Assembly (NCBI GenBank): GCA_011392765.1
Contig: WYCW01000002.1
Location: forward strand, 280,917-344,916
Direction: 5' to 3'
Length of the DNA stretch: 64,000 nucleotides
Source of the DNA: Candidatus Thiosymbion ectosymbiont of Catanema sp. Cochon2018
GTDB taxonomy: Bacteria; Pseudomonadota; Gammaproteobacteria; Chromatiales; Chromatiaceae
The position numbers and the translations under genes were made by a program. How positions within the stretch are numbered: the first letter of the stretch is position 1; each line of letters begins with the position of its first letter. Below the pieces are notes generated by a model. It had not been told where the DNA came from. It searched no databases and saw only the letters and a program-made list of their open reading frames with translations. Shown in pieces: positions 43,390 to 52,588 of this stretch.

Positions 43390-44385
43390 TCAGGTAGCAT
43401 CCCCATCATGCTCCCGCAACGAGTTCAGCAGCTCGCGCAGATCCCCAGGCAGCGGGAGCTCCCAATGCATGGCCGCTCCGGTCAGTGGATGGTCGCATCC
43501 CAGTGCGGCAGCATGCAATGCTTGGCGGGGAAACCCCTGCAGGGCCTCGCTCAGGCGCGCACCCGCCCCCCGCGGAAGCCGGGGGCGGCCGCCATAGGTT
43601 CGGTCTCCCACCAGCGGATGGCGGATGTGGACCATATGGACCCGGATCTGATGCGTACGGCCGGTCTGAAGCCGGACGGTAAGCAGGGTGTGGGCGTCGA
43701 ACCGTTCCCGGACCCGGTAGTGGGTCACAGCCGGACGCCCCCCCGCAATCACGGTCATCCTGGTGCGTCGCAACGGATCGCGACCGATAGGTGCATCAAT
43801 GGTCCCACCCGCGATCAGGATACCCTGGACCAGGGCGCAATACTCCCGGTAGAGGCTACGCCGTTGCAGTTGATCCACCAAGGACTTATGGGCCAGGGGC
43901 GTTTTGGCTACCACCAGGAGCCCGCTGGTGTCCTTATCGAGCCGATGTACGATTCCGGCCCGCGGGACCTGGTCCAACTGCGGGAGGTAGTGCAGCAGGG
44001 CGTTCTGCAGGGTACCATCCCGGTTCCCGGCGGCGGGATGGACCACCAGGCCTGCCGGCTTGGCGACCACGAGCAGTTGGTCGTCCTCGAACACGATATC
44101 CAGGTCAATCGGTTGGGCGACACATGTGCTGCGGGACTCCGGCGCCAGCCGCAGACGTATCTCCTCACCGCCCCCCACTTTATCGCGGCGCCGGCGGGTC
44201 GTGCCATCCACCAGCACCGAGCCCTGGTCGATCAGCTGCTGCAGGCGGCTGCGGGAATATTCGGGAACCAGCTCGGCCAGGGCCTGGTCGAGCCGCCGCC
44301 CCGCGAGCGCCGGGTCGATGTGCAGGCAACGCTCTGCGGGGAACCCCCGGTCGGCGTCCTTCACGCCGAACCCCCGTACCGGCAC
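43390..44385 (-). CDS. rluD: 23S rRNA pseudouridine synthase D
   Basis: A 331-residue enzyme with an S4 domain at the N-terminus (GRRLDQALAELVPEYSRSRL, LIDQGSVLVDGT) and the RluA-type catalytic core: GLVVHPAAGNRDGTLQNALL, GIVHRLDKDTSGLLVVAKT (catalytic Asp in HRLDKDTSG), LQTGRTHQIRVHM, HPLVGDRTYGG. Modifies U1911/1915/1917 of 23S rRNA. The start appears to be GTG at 44385. Divergent from bamD, as in many gammaproteobacteria. Confidence 0.92.
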   Translation of the reverse strand: MPVRGFGVKDADRGFPAERCLHIDPALAGRRLDQALAELVPEYSRSRLQQLIDQGSVLVDGTTRRRRDKVGGGEEIRLRLAPESRSTCVAQPIDLDIVFEDDQLLVVAKPAGLVVHPAAGNRDGTLQNALLHYLPQLDQVPRAGIVHRLDKDTSGLLVVAKTPLAHKSLVDQLQRRSLYREYCALVQGILIAGGTIDAPIGRDPLRRTRMTVIAGGRPAVTHYRVRERFDAHTLLTVRLQTGRTHQIRVHMVHIRHPLVGDRTYGGRPRLPRGAGARLSEALQGFPRQALHAAALGCDHPLTGAAMHWELPLPGDLRELLNSLREHDGDAT

Positions 44386-44421
44386 CGAGACGAGTAACTG
44401 CCCCGAGATTCGGCGTTTCGG

Positions 44422-44427
44422 TATAAT
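44422..44427 (+). promoter_or_regulatory. Putative -10 element for bamD
   Basis: TATAAT lies 31 bases before the bamD ATG in the 72-base divergent spacer with rluD. A weak -35 (TGCCCC, 17-base spacing) precedes it. Supported by position and a perfect -10 hexamer only. Confidence 0.4.
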
Positions 44428-44457
44428 TCAGGTGTTTTTTTCTGAACAAATTCCAGC

Positions 44458-45282
44458 ATGATCCGGATTCGATCGGCGCTCGTCCTCACGCTTGCGTTCA
44501 CTCTTGTGGCCTGTGCCTGGCTGGATAGCCAAGAGGATGAAACCAGGGACTGGAACGTGACCAAGCTCTATTCGGAGGCGGCCGACGCGCTTGCCGGGGG
44601 CAACTACGCGCGGGCCATCGATTATTACGAGAAGTTGGAGGCCCGCTATCCGTCCGGGCGCTACGCTATGCAGTCCCACCTCGACGTGGCCTACGCCTAT
44701 TATCGGGCCGACGACCCCGAGGCGGCGATTGCCGCGGCCGACCGCTTCATCAAGCTCTACCCACAGCATCCTTATGTCGACTATGCTTACTATCTGAAGG
44801 GTATTGTCAACTACAACCGCAGCGTCGGCTTCCTCGACCGCTATATCCCGACCGACCCGTCCCAACGCGATCCAGGCTCTGCCCTGGACGCCTTCCAGGA
44901 TTTCGCTCAGCTGGTGCGCTTGTTTCCGGACAGCAAATATGCCCGCGATGCCCGTCAGCGCATGGTCTATCTACGCAACAATCTGGCTAAGAACGAGATC
45001 CACGTCGCTCGTTATTACATGAAGCGCCAGGCCTATGTAGCGGCCGCCAACCGCTGCCGTCATGTCGTGGAACACTACCAACGCACCGGCGCCGTCGAGG
45101 ACGCCTTGGAGATATTGATCGTTGCCTACCGGAGTCTCGGTGAACACAAGCTCGCGGCGGATGTCGAGCGGGTGCTGACCTTGAACCGGCAAGCCGGCCG
45201 TTTGCTGGACGACGAGCCACCTCCCGGAGAGGTCAGCCTCGGGCGCAAGCTGTGGGACTACATCGGGCTGGATACCAATTAG
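44458..45282 (+). CDS. bamD: Outer membrane protein assembly factor BamD
   Basis: A 274-residue lipoprotein of the BAM complex, which inserts beta-barrels into the outer membrane. Signal and lipobox SALVLTLAFTLVAC; TPR repeats starting LYSEAADALAGGNYARAIDY, YPSGRYAMQSHLDVAYAYYR, AADRFIKLYPQHPYVDYAYY, and FLDRYIPTDPSQRDPGSALD; the C-terminal part ADVERVLTLNRQAGRLLDDE. ATG 44458. Single gene. Confidence 0.93.
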   Translation: MIRIRSALVLTLAFTLVACAWLDSQEDETRDWNVTKLYSEAADALAGGNYARAIDYYEKLEARYPSGRYAMQSHLDVAYAYYRADDPEAAIAAADRFIKLYPQHPYVDYAYYLKGIVNYNRSVGFLDRYIPTDPSQRDPGSALDAFQDFAQLVRLFPDSKYARDARQRMVYLRNNLAKNEIHVARYYMKRQAYVAAANRCRHVVEHYQRTGAVEDALEILIVAYRSLGEHKLAADVERVLTLNRQAGRLLDDEPPPGEVSLGRKLWDYIGLDTN

Positions 45283-45789
45283 TAGGGGCAACCCCCTGTG
45301 GTTGCCCTATCCGTAGGGGCAATCCCCTGTGGTTGCAGGGTGAGCGCGTATAAACCCTCCCGAAAACATGATCTTGTAGGATGCGGTGAGCGCGGTATGC
45401 CGCAGCAGGATTACACCAATCCCGACCGCGAACCGCATCGATGGTGCGGTGAGCGCGGTAGGTCTTACAGGATGGCATCACGAGGAGGCGCGAACCGCAT
45501 CTTTGGACGGCGGCATGCCCAACGAGTGTGGGTGTCAGGACCGTTGCCGCGGACCAGATGGACAGCATGAGGGTAGCCCAATAGACAACATGGACAGTAT
45601 GGACTGCATGGACTGGGGGACATGCGGCAACCCCCGGTCCATGCAGTCCATACCGTCAATGCTGTCCATTGGGCTACCCTCATGTCGTCCGTGTGGCCCA
45701 CAGCAGCGGTGTGCCCAACACCCATTCCGTGGGGCTTGTCGCCATCCACAGATGCGGTTCGCCGCCGGGCGCGTCCCGCGCCCGGCGAC
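45283..45789. repeat. Repeat cluster with a very long hairpin at 45567-45685
   Basis: Two direct copies of 'gtaggggcaa.cccctgtggttgc' (45283-45340), several 'gatgcggtgagcgcggta' units (45376-45480), then an inverted repeat of nearly 50 bp per arm: 'catgagggtagcccaataga' at the left and 'cattgggctaccctcatg' at the right, with internal mismatches. Finally a 'gatgcggttcgccgcc...caccacatcctac' unit abuts the end of the glycosyltransferase remnant. No gene recognised. Confidence 0.6.
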
Positions 45790-46231
45790 TCACCACATCC
45801 TACGCGCTTCACGCGGATAGTTGAGGTCAATACTGGGCAGGTCTGGGTTGAACCAGAGTGCGGCCTCCCCCACGTGCGAGGCGCATTTGAGCAGGAAGTC
45901 GCAGCGGGGCCAGCAATAACACGTCGATGAGTACCTCGGCACCCTTGGCATAGCCGGAATGGGAAGTAGCCTGAAAAGGGGCGAACCCGCTGGTGGACCG
46001 GTAGCAGTCGCTCGACAGGATGCGCCCGGCGTACCGTTCTTCTAGGGATTGGAGGTATTGTGCCTGGTCGGTGGCGACGAAAAGCTTCGCCTTCGGGTGT
46101 ATCGCAAGGTACCGGTCCACCTCCGGGAAATAGGCCTCCGGCTTGACCTTCTGCCGAGTATTTTTCGCGCCCCTTGCAGCTCCCTTGTCGGTTCCCCGCA
46201 GGTGTATTCCCAATACCAGGTGGCCCTGCAT
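45790..46231 (-). pseudogene. 3' part of a fucosyltransferase-like gene, after an amber codon and with a frameshift
   Basis: In frame with the gene upstream, directly after TAG 46232-46234: MQGHLVLGIHLRGTDKGAAR, YLAIHPKAKLFVATDQAQYL, then EVLIDVLLLA. An extra base in GGGG (45906-45909) then shifts the frame; the other frame continues RCDFLLKCASHVGEAALWFN, PDLPSIDLNYP to TGA at 45790. The IHLRGTDK and ATDQ motifs resemble GT23/O-fucosyltransferase-type folds. Two independent lesions show that this half is decaying. Its far end merges into a 'gatgcggt'-type repeat. Confidence 0.7.
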
Positions 46232-47758
46232 CTATTCCCTGTAGAAAGCATCGACCCGGTTGCTGATTGCGTCCTTGACTTGCACGTATTTGCCGATAAC
46301 CTCGTGCGCCCGAGCGCGCTGAAAGTCGTACCAGCGCGCATCGTAGCTTGTCTTCAGCAAATAGCGCCCGTAGGGGTATGCATAGATGCTCCCTTTTTCG
46401 TACAGATGCAGGTACCAGAGATCCCGGTCTGTCAGGGTCACCACGTCTCCCGGTTGCAGGGGATGTCCCGGATCTTTCAGCCACTGCTGCACCTGCTCGT
46501 AACCGGATCCGGCGACGGGTTCGAAAAAGTACTCCCACATGTTTTCGCCGCGGCTGGGATCATAGTAGGCATTGTCGCCATCGGCAGAGGATTTGCCGAA
46601 AAACACCACGGGCAGGCACCGGTTTCGCTCGCAGAACAGGAGCTGGTTGAGGGCAAAGGTGAAGTAGGCGAAAAAGCCGGCGTAGGAATGGTTGATCCGG
46701 ATAATGAGGATCTTCCGATACTGTCCCAGCACCGGCTGATCCGGTCCGTCAAACCGATAACGTCCCCGTTTGTATCTGCGCATTCTGTACAGACCCCATT
46801 TCAGGGACTCCACTGCCCAGACCACTGCGCTGCCTACCCCGCTTTCGAGCAGCCAGTTCTTCAGCAAGGTTTTCAGAAAGTGCAGCTTGGACAGCAGGCT
46901 CAGGTGTTGCCGCGCCGCAGCCAGGTCGGCAATGGTTGGTGCCCGTTCGAGGTGCGGCACGTCGTGAACATAGTGGTAGCGGTTCTCGTCGTCTACCCGC
47001 AGATCGATATGCGGGTACCTGCGCTCGAATGGGGTGGAATTGACCGGCGGCACCGGCGCGTGGATTTCCTCCGCTTTGGAAAGGAAGCCTGCCCACCAGG
47101 CGAAGGTGCTCTGGGACTGGATGATGCGGTTGAAACCGATCATGAACCGGAAATCGTCGATGGGCGAGCCTTCGATGTAGATAGGGCCGAATTTGCTGAA
47201 GCTGGCTTTGACCTCCTCGTCCAGGCCGAAACCGCAGATGTACAGCCGGGCGAAGTCCAGTTTCTCCAGGAGATCCAGGTAGAAGGAGAGGCTGATAGCG
47301 CGGCCGAAGACAATGAAATCCCCGCGGCGGATGTGGATAATGATGTCGTCCGGGGCGATCTTGTAGCCGAGATCAAGCGGGTCGACCGCGAACCAAGAGC
47401 GGATGCGCGACTTGTGAGCACGAAAGATCTCGTAACGCTCGAAGTATCCCTTGATCGGGATCTTCCGGTCCTGTCTACAGTTGCGTATTTCTTCCAGGTC
47501 GATGCGAAAGCCGTCGAAGCCGTTGTGCCCCATCAGTGCCGTCCGGTCCACGGGTCTGCTGAAGCGTTTGCCGTCAATTGCCAGGGGCGCGTCGCGAAAA
47601 TGGGAGAGCAGGTCCTCCAGCTGGGGAATGTTCTTGCCAGGCTTGTAGGAGGAGTGCTTCACCTCCAACGCGTAGCCCAGGTCTTCAGCGAGTATGCGTG
47701 CAAAGGCGTACTGGAACAGGTTGTTCCCGATCAGACCCTGCATCCGGAGTTGTATCAT
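46232..47758 (-). CDS. Alpha-1,2-fucosyltransferase-like (GT11) domain joined to a second fucosyltransferase-like domain, cut by TAG
   Basis: ATG 47758 overlaps the TGA of the epimerase remnant (ATGA). Residues 1-290 resemble GT11: MIQLRMQGLIGNNLFQYAFA, the donor-site motif IIHIRRGDFIVFG, and FNRIIQSQSTFAWWAGFLSK. From about residue 350 a second domain begins (KILIIRINHSYAGFFAYFTF, NAYYDPSRGENMWEYFFEPV, WYLHLYEKGSIYAYPYGRYL), which continues past the TAG at 46232-46234 into IHLRGTDK. The complete gene would be about 655 residues. A GT11 portion could still be made. Part of a surface-glycan locus in decay. Confidence 0.65.
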   Translation of the reverse strand: MIQLRMQGLIGNNLFQYAFARILAEDLGYALEVKHSSYKPGKNIPQLEDLLSHFRDAPLAIDGKRFSRPVDRTALMGHNGFDGFRIDLEEIRNCRQDRKIPIKGYFERYEIFRAHKSRIRSWFAVDPLDLGYKIAPDDIIIHIRRGDFIVFGRAISLSFYLDLLEKLDFARLYICGFGLDEEVKASFSKFGPIYIEGSPIDDFRFMIGFNRIIQSQSTFAWWAGFLSKAEEIHAPVPPVNSTPFERRYPHIDLRVDDENRYHYVHDVPHLERAPTIADLAAARQHLSLLSKLHFLKTLLKNWLLESGVGSAVVWAVESLKWGLYRMRRYKRGRYRFDGPDQPVLGQYRKILIIRINHSYAGFFAYFTFALNQLLFCERNRCLPVVFFGKSSADGDNAYYDPSRGENMWEYFFEPVAGSGYEQVQQWLKDPGHPLQPGDVVTLTDRDLWYLHLYEKGSIYAYPYGRYLLKTSYDARWYDFQRARAHEVIGKYVQVKDAISNRVDAFYRE

Positions 47759-47979
47759 GGTGTGACCGTCAGCTCCGGGTCCACCTCCCGCCGGGTCAGC
47801 TGCGACTCCAGGTTGGCGAGTCTCTCTGCGGTGGCGAGAGGACGATACCACTGGATGGTTCTTCGTAACCCTTCCCGCAGACCGGTGTTTGGGGACCAGT
47901 TGAGCATCCGGGTGATTTTCGTATTGTCCGATGCCCGGCTCTTTACACCGACGGGTCTGTCCAGCTGGTATATGTGCAT
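47755..47979 (-). pseudogene. C-terminal remnant of an NAD-dependent sugar epimerase/dehydratase
   Basis: A 74-codon frame: YQLDRPVGVKSRASDNTKIT, RMLNWSPNTGLREGLRRTIQ and WYRPLATAERLANLESQLTR. This is the end of an extended SDR protein (GDP-mannose dehydratase/epimerase type): S.D...I...LgW.P.t.L.eGl..ti.W. All of the Rossmann fold is missing; the upstream DNA switches to the end of a GT2 gene near 47980. The deletion joined two genes. Confidence 0.65.
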
Positions 47980-48596
47980 GGCCTATAACGGCATCGGGCA
48001 CATAGACCAGCGGCCAGCCCATGTCCATCCAACGCAGACTATAGTCCCGGTCTTCGCCCGCCGCTAACGGGAAACACTCATCGAAGCCGCCGATTGCTCC
48101 GTGGCACCGGGCGGAACAGGCCAGATTGTTGGAGGTGAAGAAGTGCAGCCCTCCACCTCGCCAGGCGGCGTATTCGTAGAAAAGACTTGTCAGGTCCTGA
48201 TTCGTCTCGGAGAAGAGATTGTTTTCCAGGATTATTGTATGTTCGGCCTCCGACGAGCGCGTGTGGGTCCCTCCGCACCGCTTCCGCCATCTTATGCAGC
48301 CAGTCCGGCTCCGGCAAACAATCGTCGTCCGTAAAGGCGAGGATGGGCGCCCGCGCCACCCGCACGCCGGCGTTGCGCGCACTAGCAGGACCAGCGTTTT
48401 TCTGACGCAGGCAGATAATATCGAGTCGATCCGCAAAGGCGTGCGTAACGGACTCCGCCGGTTCGGGCGAGCCGTCGTCGACGACGATCACTTCGAACGC
48501 TTCGTCCCGCGTCGCGCTGAGTGCATCGAGGCACTGCGCCAACTGCCGCGAGCGATTGTAAGTAGGAATGATGACGCTGATATCCGGTTTGTCCAT
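47980..48596 (-). pseudogene. GT2 glycosyltransferase, frameshifted and truncated
   Basis: From ATG 48596: MDKPDISVIIPTYNRSRQLA, VDDGSPEPAESVTHAFAD, NAGPASARNAGVRVARAPIL, FTDDDCLPEPDWL, ALVGGRTYNN. After this an extra base near 48229 shifts the frame; the other frame gives ENNLFSETNQDLTSLFYEYA, FFTSNNLACSARCHGAIGGF, DECFPLAAGEDRDYSLRWMD and DAVIGHAH, then joins the epimerase fragment. Both GT-A motifs (DDD and ED) are present, so the gene was functional before the frameshift and deletion. Confidence 0.8.
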
Positions 48597-48802
48597 CTCT
48601 GCTATCCATAAGGTGCCCTGATATTGTAGATTCACAATCTCTGGGGGTGAACCACCGATCATCGGGTTGGGCATCGAAGTGGTGAACTCTGGTGGGCGTC
48701 TTTACCAAGCCGACCGGTTCAGGCCCGGGCTACCGGCATCCCGTGCTCGTCATTCAATCCAATCCGTTCAATGAAAAATGATGTCATTCGACGGCAATCG
48801 CC

Positions 48803-50410
48803 TTACATCCCCCACACCCAAATCCGGTGTTTCCCATACTGTTCTTGCCTGACAAAGATCTTTTCTTCCCACGGCACCTCCGGGGTACGATCGAACACAA
48901 TCAGATAGCCCTCGTCGGTGCCAACCCGGTCCATGTAATCGGCGGTCTGCGCCAGGCCCTCTTTGATCGTTGCCTCCAGGGATTTGTGCAGGATCTTGAG
49001 CTCGATGACCGCCCGTTGCACCGGGCCATGGAAGCCCTGGGCCTCGTCCAGGGGCCACTGCACCAACAGATCGGTTCGGCGACGGCCCAGGCCATACTCC
49101 CGGTCGATGCGCCCACCGCTGTTGACGATGCGCTGCAGGAACGCCTGCATCACCAGCTGGGGGCCAGCCTCCTTGTAGTCGAAACGATTCGCCCAGCTAT
49201 CCCCGTTCTCCCGAAAGAACTGCTGAAAGGCAGCAAGCAGCTTGGGGAGGTCGAGTCGCTTGTCTTCTTTGACATACCAGGCGGTTTCCTGGGGGATCAG
49301 GACCTGGGTGGTCCAGGTGAGGGTACGCGGGATCACCTCCCGGTAGATGGGGTTGGCGACGGCGAGCTGGGGGCGGGCTTGGATTAACCCTAAGTCTTCC
49401 ACGTATTGCAGGTCGTCCTCCGGGATCGTGGCGTCTGCTCCCACCGTTTCTTCCACCGTGTCGGCCAGTATCCGACCGATGACCCGCTGGACCCGCGCCT
49501 CCTTGAGTTTGTCCCCCAGCTGGTCGAGATGGGTATCCCGCCGCTCGATGAGTTTTTCACGAGTATCGGCCATGATCGTTAAGCTGATCGGCTGGGTACG
49601 GTCACGGCCTGTCTCCCTTTCAAAACAGGCCTCGTAGCCGAGGGCATTGACCAGCCAGGGCTGGCCGGCGGTCTGCGCGAAGACATACTCGACTATCCCG
49701 GTCTCGAAGATTTGCCCGGTCGCCTCGGTGTGTTGGGCATAGAGGGTGGCGACATCTCCGTGACTGAAGTTCCCTAAGCGCAGGGATTTGGATTTGATGT
49801 TGAAGGCGCTGCCGCCGGTGATGACCTGATTGTCGCCGTTGTGGATGCGGTAATCTCGTACATCCCGCACCCCGCACAGGAGCACGGTCTGCGGAAAGGC
49901 CTGGGGACGATCCGGATAGCCGGCCCGGATCTGGCGCAGCAGCGAGATCAGGGTGTCTCCTACCAGGCTATCCACCTCATCCAGGAGCAGGACGATGGGT
50001 CGGTCTTTCTCCTCCGACCAGCGGGCAAGAAGCCGGCGCAAAGCACCATGAGAACCAGCGGTACGAAAGGCCTCCTCGGTCCAATCCTCCAGGCGCCGAT
50101 CCCCTAGGTACCGGTGGGCATTTTCGGCAATACCACTGACAATCGTGCGCATCCCTTCCCGGACATCCCCACGCGCCGACTGGGCCGGTTCCAGGTTTGC
50201 ATAGAGGGCGGCGTAATCCTCTTCCGCGTTTAGCTGCGCCATCAAGGCCAACAGGCAGCTGGTCTTGCCGGTCTGGCGCGGGGCGTGGAGGACGAAATAA
50301 CGTTTCTCCCCGATCAAACGCCGGATTTCATCCATATCCCAACGCGCTAATGGAGGGACCGTGTAATGTTCGGTCGGCCTGGTAGGGCCGGCGGTATTGA
50401 AGGTCTTCAT
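48803..50410 (-). CDS. AAA-type ATPase with C-terminal PD-(D/E)XK nuclease-like domain, copy 1
   Basis: A 535-residue protein. N-terminal AAA_35-like domain: YFVLHAPRQTGKTSCLLALM (Walker A), PIVLLLDEVDSLVGDTLISL (Walker B), TVLLCGVRDVRDYRIHNGDN, IKSKSLRLGNFSHGDVATLY, QTAGQPWLVNALGYEACFE. The C-terminal domain has GLGRRRTDLLVQWP and RAVIELKILHKSLE, a D...ExK nuclease-like core. Related genes are often multicopy and annotated 'ATP-binding protein'; the function is unknown, with defence or mobile-element links suspected. About 85-90% identical to copy 2 by eye. Confidence 0.8.
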   Translation of the reverse strand: MKTFNTAGPTRPTEHYTVPPLARWDMDEIRRLIGEKRYFVLHAPRQTGKTSCLLALMAQLNAEEDYAALYANLEPAQSARGDVREGMRTIVSGIAENAHRYLGDRRLEDWTEEAFRTAGSHGALRRLLARWSEEKDRPIVLLLDEVDSLVGDTLISLLRQIRAGYPDRPQAFPQTVLLCGVRDVRDYRIHNGDNQVITGGSAFNIKSKSLRLGNFSHGDVATLYAQHTEATGQIFETGIVEYVFAQTAGQPWLVNALGYEACFERETGRDRTQPISLTIMADTREKLIERRDTHLDQLGDKLKEARVQRVIGRILADTVEETVGADATIPEDDLQYVEDLGLIQARPQLAVANPIYREVIPRTLTWTTQVLIPQETAWYVKEDKRLDLPKLLAAFQQFFRENGDSWANRFDYKEAGPQLVMQAFLQRIVNSGGRIDREYGLGRRRTDLLVQWPLDEAQGFHGPVQRAVIELKILHKSLEATIKEGLAQTADYMDRVGTDEGYLIVFDRTPEVPWEEKIFVRQEQYGKHRIWVWGM

Positions 50411-50438
50411 GAATCTTCCTTATCTGACGGCAATCGCC

Positions 50439-52019
50439 TTACATTCCCCACACCCCGATCCGGTGCTCCCCTTCCTCCCATGACACTTCCGGGGTGCGAT
50501 CGAACACGATCAGATAACCCTCGTCGGTGCCGACCCGGTCCATGTAATCGACGGTCTGGGCCAGACCCTCCGCGATTGTCGCCTCCAGGGATTTGTGCAG
50601 GATCTTGAGTTCGATGACCGCCCGTTGGACCGAGCCGTAGAAGCCCTGGGCCTCATCCAGGGGCCACTGCACCAACAGGTCGGTGCGACGCCTCCCCAGC
50701 CCGTACTCGCGGTCGATCCGCCCGCCGCTGTTGACGATGCGCTGCAGGAATGCCTGCATCACCAGCTGGGGGCCGGCCTCCTTGTAGTCGAAACGATTCG
50801 CCCAGCTATCCCCGTTTTCCCGAAAGAACTGCTGAAAGGCAGCGAGCAGCTTGGGCAGGTCGAGTCGCCCGTCTTCTTTGACATACCAAGCGGTCTCCTC
50901 GGGGATCAGGACCTGGGTGGTCCAAGTGAGGGTACGCGGGATCACTTCCCGATAGATGGGGTTGGCGATGGCGAGCTGCGGACGGACCCGGATGAGTCCG
51001 AGGTCTTCTACATATTGCAGGTCGTCCTCCGGAATCGTGGCGTCTGCTCCCACCGTTTCTTCCACCGTGTCGGCCAGTATCCGACCGATGACCCGCTGGA
51101 CCCGCGCTTCCCTGAGCTTGTCCCCTAGCTGGTCGAGATGGGTATCCCGCCGCTCGATGAGTTTTTCACGAGTATCGGCCATGGTCGTCAGGCTGATCGG
51201 TCGGCTGCGATCGCGGCCGGTTTTCATTTCGAAACAGGCCTCGTAGCCGAGGGCATTGACCAGCCAAGGCTGGCCGGCGGTCTGCCCAAAAACGTAATCG
51301 GTCATCCCGGCCTCGAATACCTGTCCGGTCTCTTCGGTGTGTTGGGCATAGAGGGTGGCGACATCTCCATGGCTGAAGTTTCCTAAGCGCAGGGATTTGG
51401 ATTTGATGTTGAAGGCGCTGCCGCCGGTGATGACCTGGTTGTCGCCGTTGTGGATGCGGTAATCCCGTACATCCCGCACCCCGCATAACAAAACCGTTTG
51501 AGGAAAGGCCTGGGGACGATCCGGGTAGCCGGCCCGGATCTGGCGGAGTACGGAGATCAGGGTATCCCCCACCAGGGAATCCACCTCGTCCAGGAGCAAG
51601 ACTAGGGGCTTCTCGAGCCGCCGGCACCAGCGACGCAGCCCTTCACGGAGCAGACTGCCGGGAGATTGGGTGGCAATGAGCTCCTGGGCAATCTCCGGCA
51701 GGATGCGATCCGCCAGATATTGGTCGGCAGCGGCGACCAAGGCATCCAGGATGATCCGCATTCCCGACGCCATATCTCCCCGTGCCGCCTGGGCCGGCTC
51801 CAGGTTTACATAGAGGGCCGTATAGTCCGCTTCCGTGTTGAGCTGTTCCATCAAGGCCAACAGGCAGGAGGTCTTGCCGGTCTGACGCGGGGCGTGGAGG
51901 ACGAAATAACGTTCCTCTGCAATCAAGCGGTAGATTTCCTCCGTATCCCAACGCGACAGCGGAGGAATGCTGTAATGTCCGTCCGGCCGGACGGGGCCGG
52001 CGGTATTGAAGGTTTTCAT
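50439..52019 (-). CDS. AAA-type ATPase with C-terminal PD-(D/E)XK nuclease-like domain, copy 2
   Basis: A 526-residue tandem paralogue. ATG 52019 (MKTFNTAGPVRPDGHYSIPP) matches the start of copy 1; the longer frame to 52115 is a translated hairpin repeat. Same Walker A (APRQTGKTS), Walker B (VLLLDEVDSLVGD) and RRTDLLV...AVIELK. Differences cluster in one segment between Walker A and Walker B (GDMASGMRIILDALVAAADQ against GDVREGMRTIVSGIAENAHR in copy 1), while the flanking DNA is nearly identical, so this part either evolves fast or has been exchanged. Confidence 0.8.
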   Translation of the reverse strand: MKTFNTAGPVRPDGHYSIPPLSRWDTEEIYRLIAEERYFVLHAPRQTGKTSCLLALMEQLNTEADYTALYVNLEPAQAARGDMASGMRIILDALVAAADQYLADRILPEIAQELIATQSPGSLLREGLRRWCRRLEKPLVLLLDEVDSLVGDTLISVLRQIRAGYPDRPQAFPQTVLLCGVRDVRDYRIHNGDNQVITGGSAFNIKSKSLRLGNFSHGDVATLYAQHTEETGQVFEAGMTDYVFGQTAGQPWLVNALGYEACFEMKTGRDRSRPISLTTMADTREKLIERRDTHLDQLGDKLREARVQRVIGRILADTVEETVGADATIPEDDLQYVEDLGLIRVRPQLAIANPIYREVIPRTLTWTTQVLIPEETAWYVKEDGRLDLPKLLAAFQQFFRENGDSWANRFDYKEAGPQLVMQAFLQRIVNSGGRIDREYGLGRRRTDLLVQWPLDEAQGFYGSVQRAVIELKILHKSLEATIAEGLAQTVDYMDRVGTDEGYLIVFDRTPEVSWEEGEHRIGVWGM

Positions 52020-52348
52020 GAATCCTCCTGAACCACGGATGGACACAGATAAACACGGATCACAATCCGTGTTTATCCGTGTCTGCCTCCGTGGTTCTTC
52101 GGTGCGGTTGGTCACGCCTCGTCGGTCTGAGGCGAAGCCTCGTTAGCTATGTAGCAAATCGACCAAACGTTTCAGAGTTCCAAGCCGGGCGCTATGCTGA
52201 TTTAGTAGTTGTTCCGGGAAATACTTTTGATAGCAGGCCAGGTCTTTCAGATCCAAATCTTGTAGTTCCCGCTTACTCGTCGGGTGGCGGCCATCCCTGG
52301 CCTGACCCGACCTGCGGGCTCCAAAGCCGGGAGTCTCTGTATCCTCCA
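52020..52348. repeat. Hairpin repeat, REP unit and an unrecognised coding remnant
   Basis: 52024-52099 is the 'accacggatggacacagata' hairpin; 52109-52145 is a 'cctcgtcggtctgaggcgaa' REP unit ending at 'cgttagc'. On the minus strand 52143-52262 can be read as DLDLKDLACYQKYFPEQLLN and QHSARLGTLKRLVDLLHS, which looks like a protein tail but which I cannot assign. Confidence 0.4.
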
Positions 52349-52588
52349 TCATTTCTCGCGAAGAATTTCCAATGCCAAATGCGCTTGTTCTTTATGTAAC
52401 TCTGTTAGTTTTTCATTATTTTTCTGCTCAATTCGATCTTTGTCGGGTAAGTCCTGTAGTAACGAAAGGGACTCTTTGAAAGAATCGAGTGCTAGTTCGA
52501 TCTGACTTATAGTATCATTACCCTCAAAAAGCTTACCCTGAGTAGCGAACGCCAGATATATAGTGCCCAGCGTGTCTAAAAATGCCGC
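52349..52588 (-). pseudogene. In-frame continuation of the TPR membrane protein past an amber codon
   Basis: After TAG 52589-52591 the same frame reads AAFLDTLGTIYLAFATQGKL, FEGNDTISQIELALDSFKES, LSLLQDLPDKDRIEQKNNEK and on to TGA at 52349-52351. This is a typical tetratricopeptide helix pair (xAxFLDTLGxIYLA) that completes the repeat begun before the stop (ALSYIKSALEYAEKKGTVN). The codon use matches the upstream part. The stop therefore cuts the last ~80 residues of a once longer protein. Confidence 0.75.
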
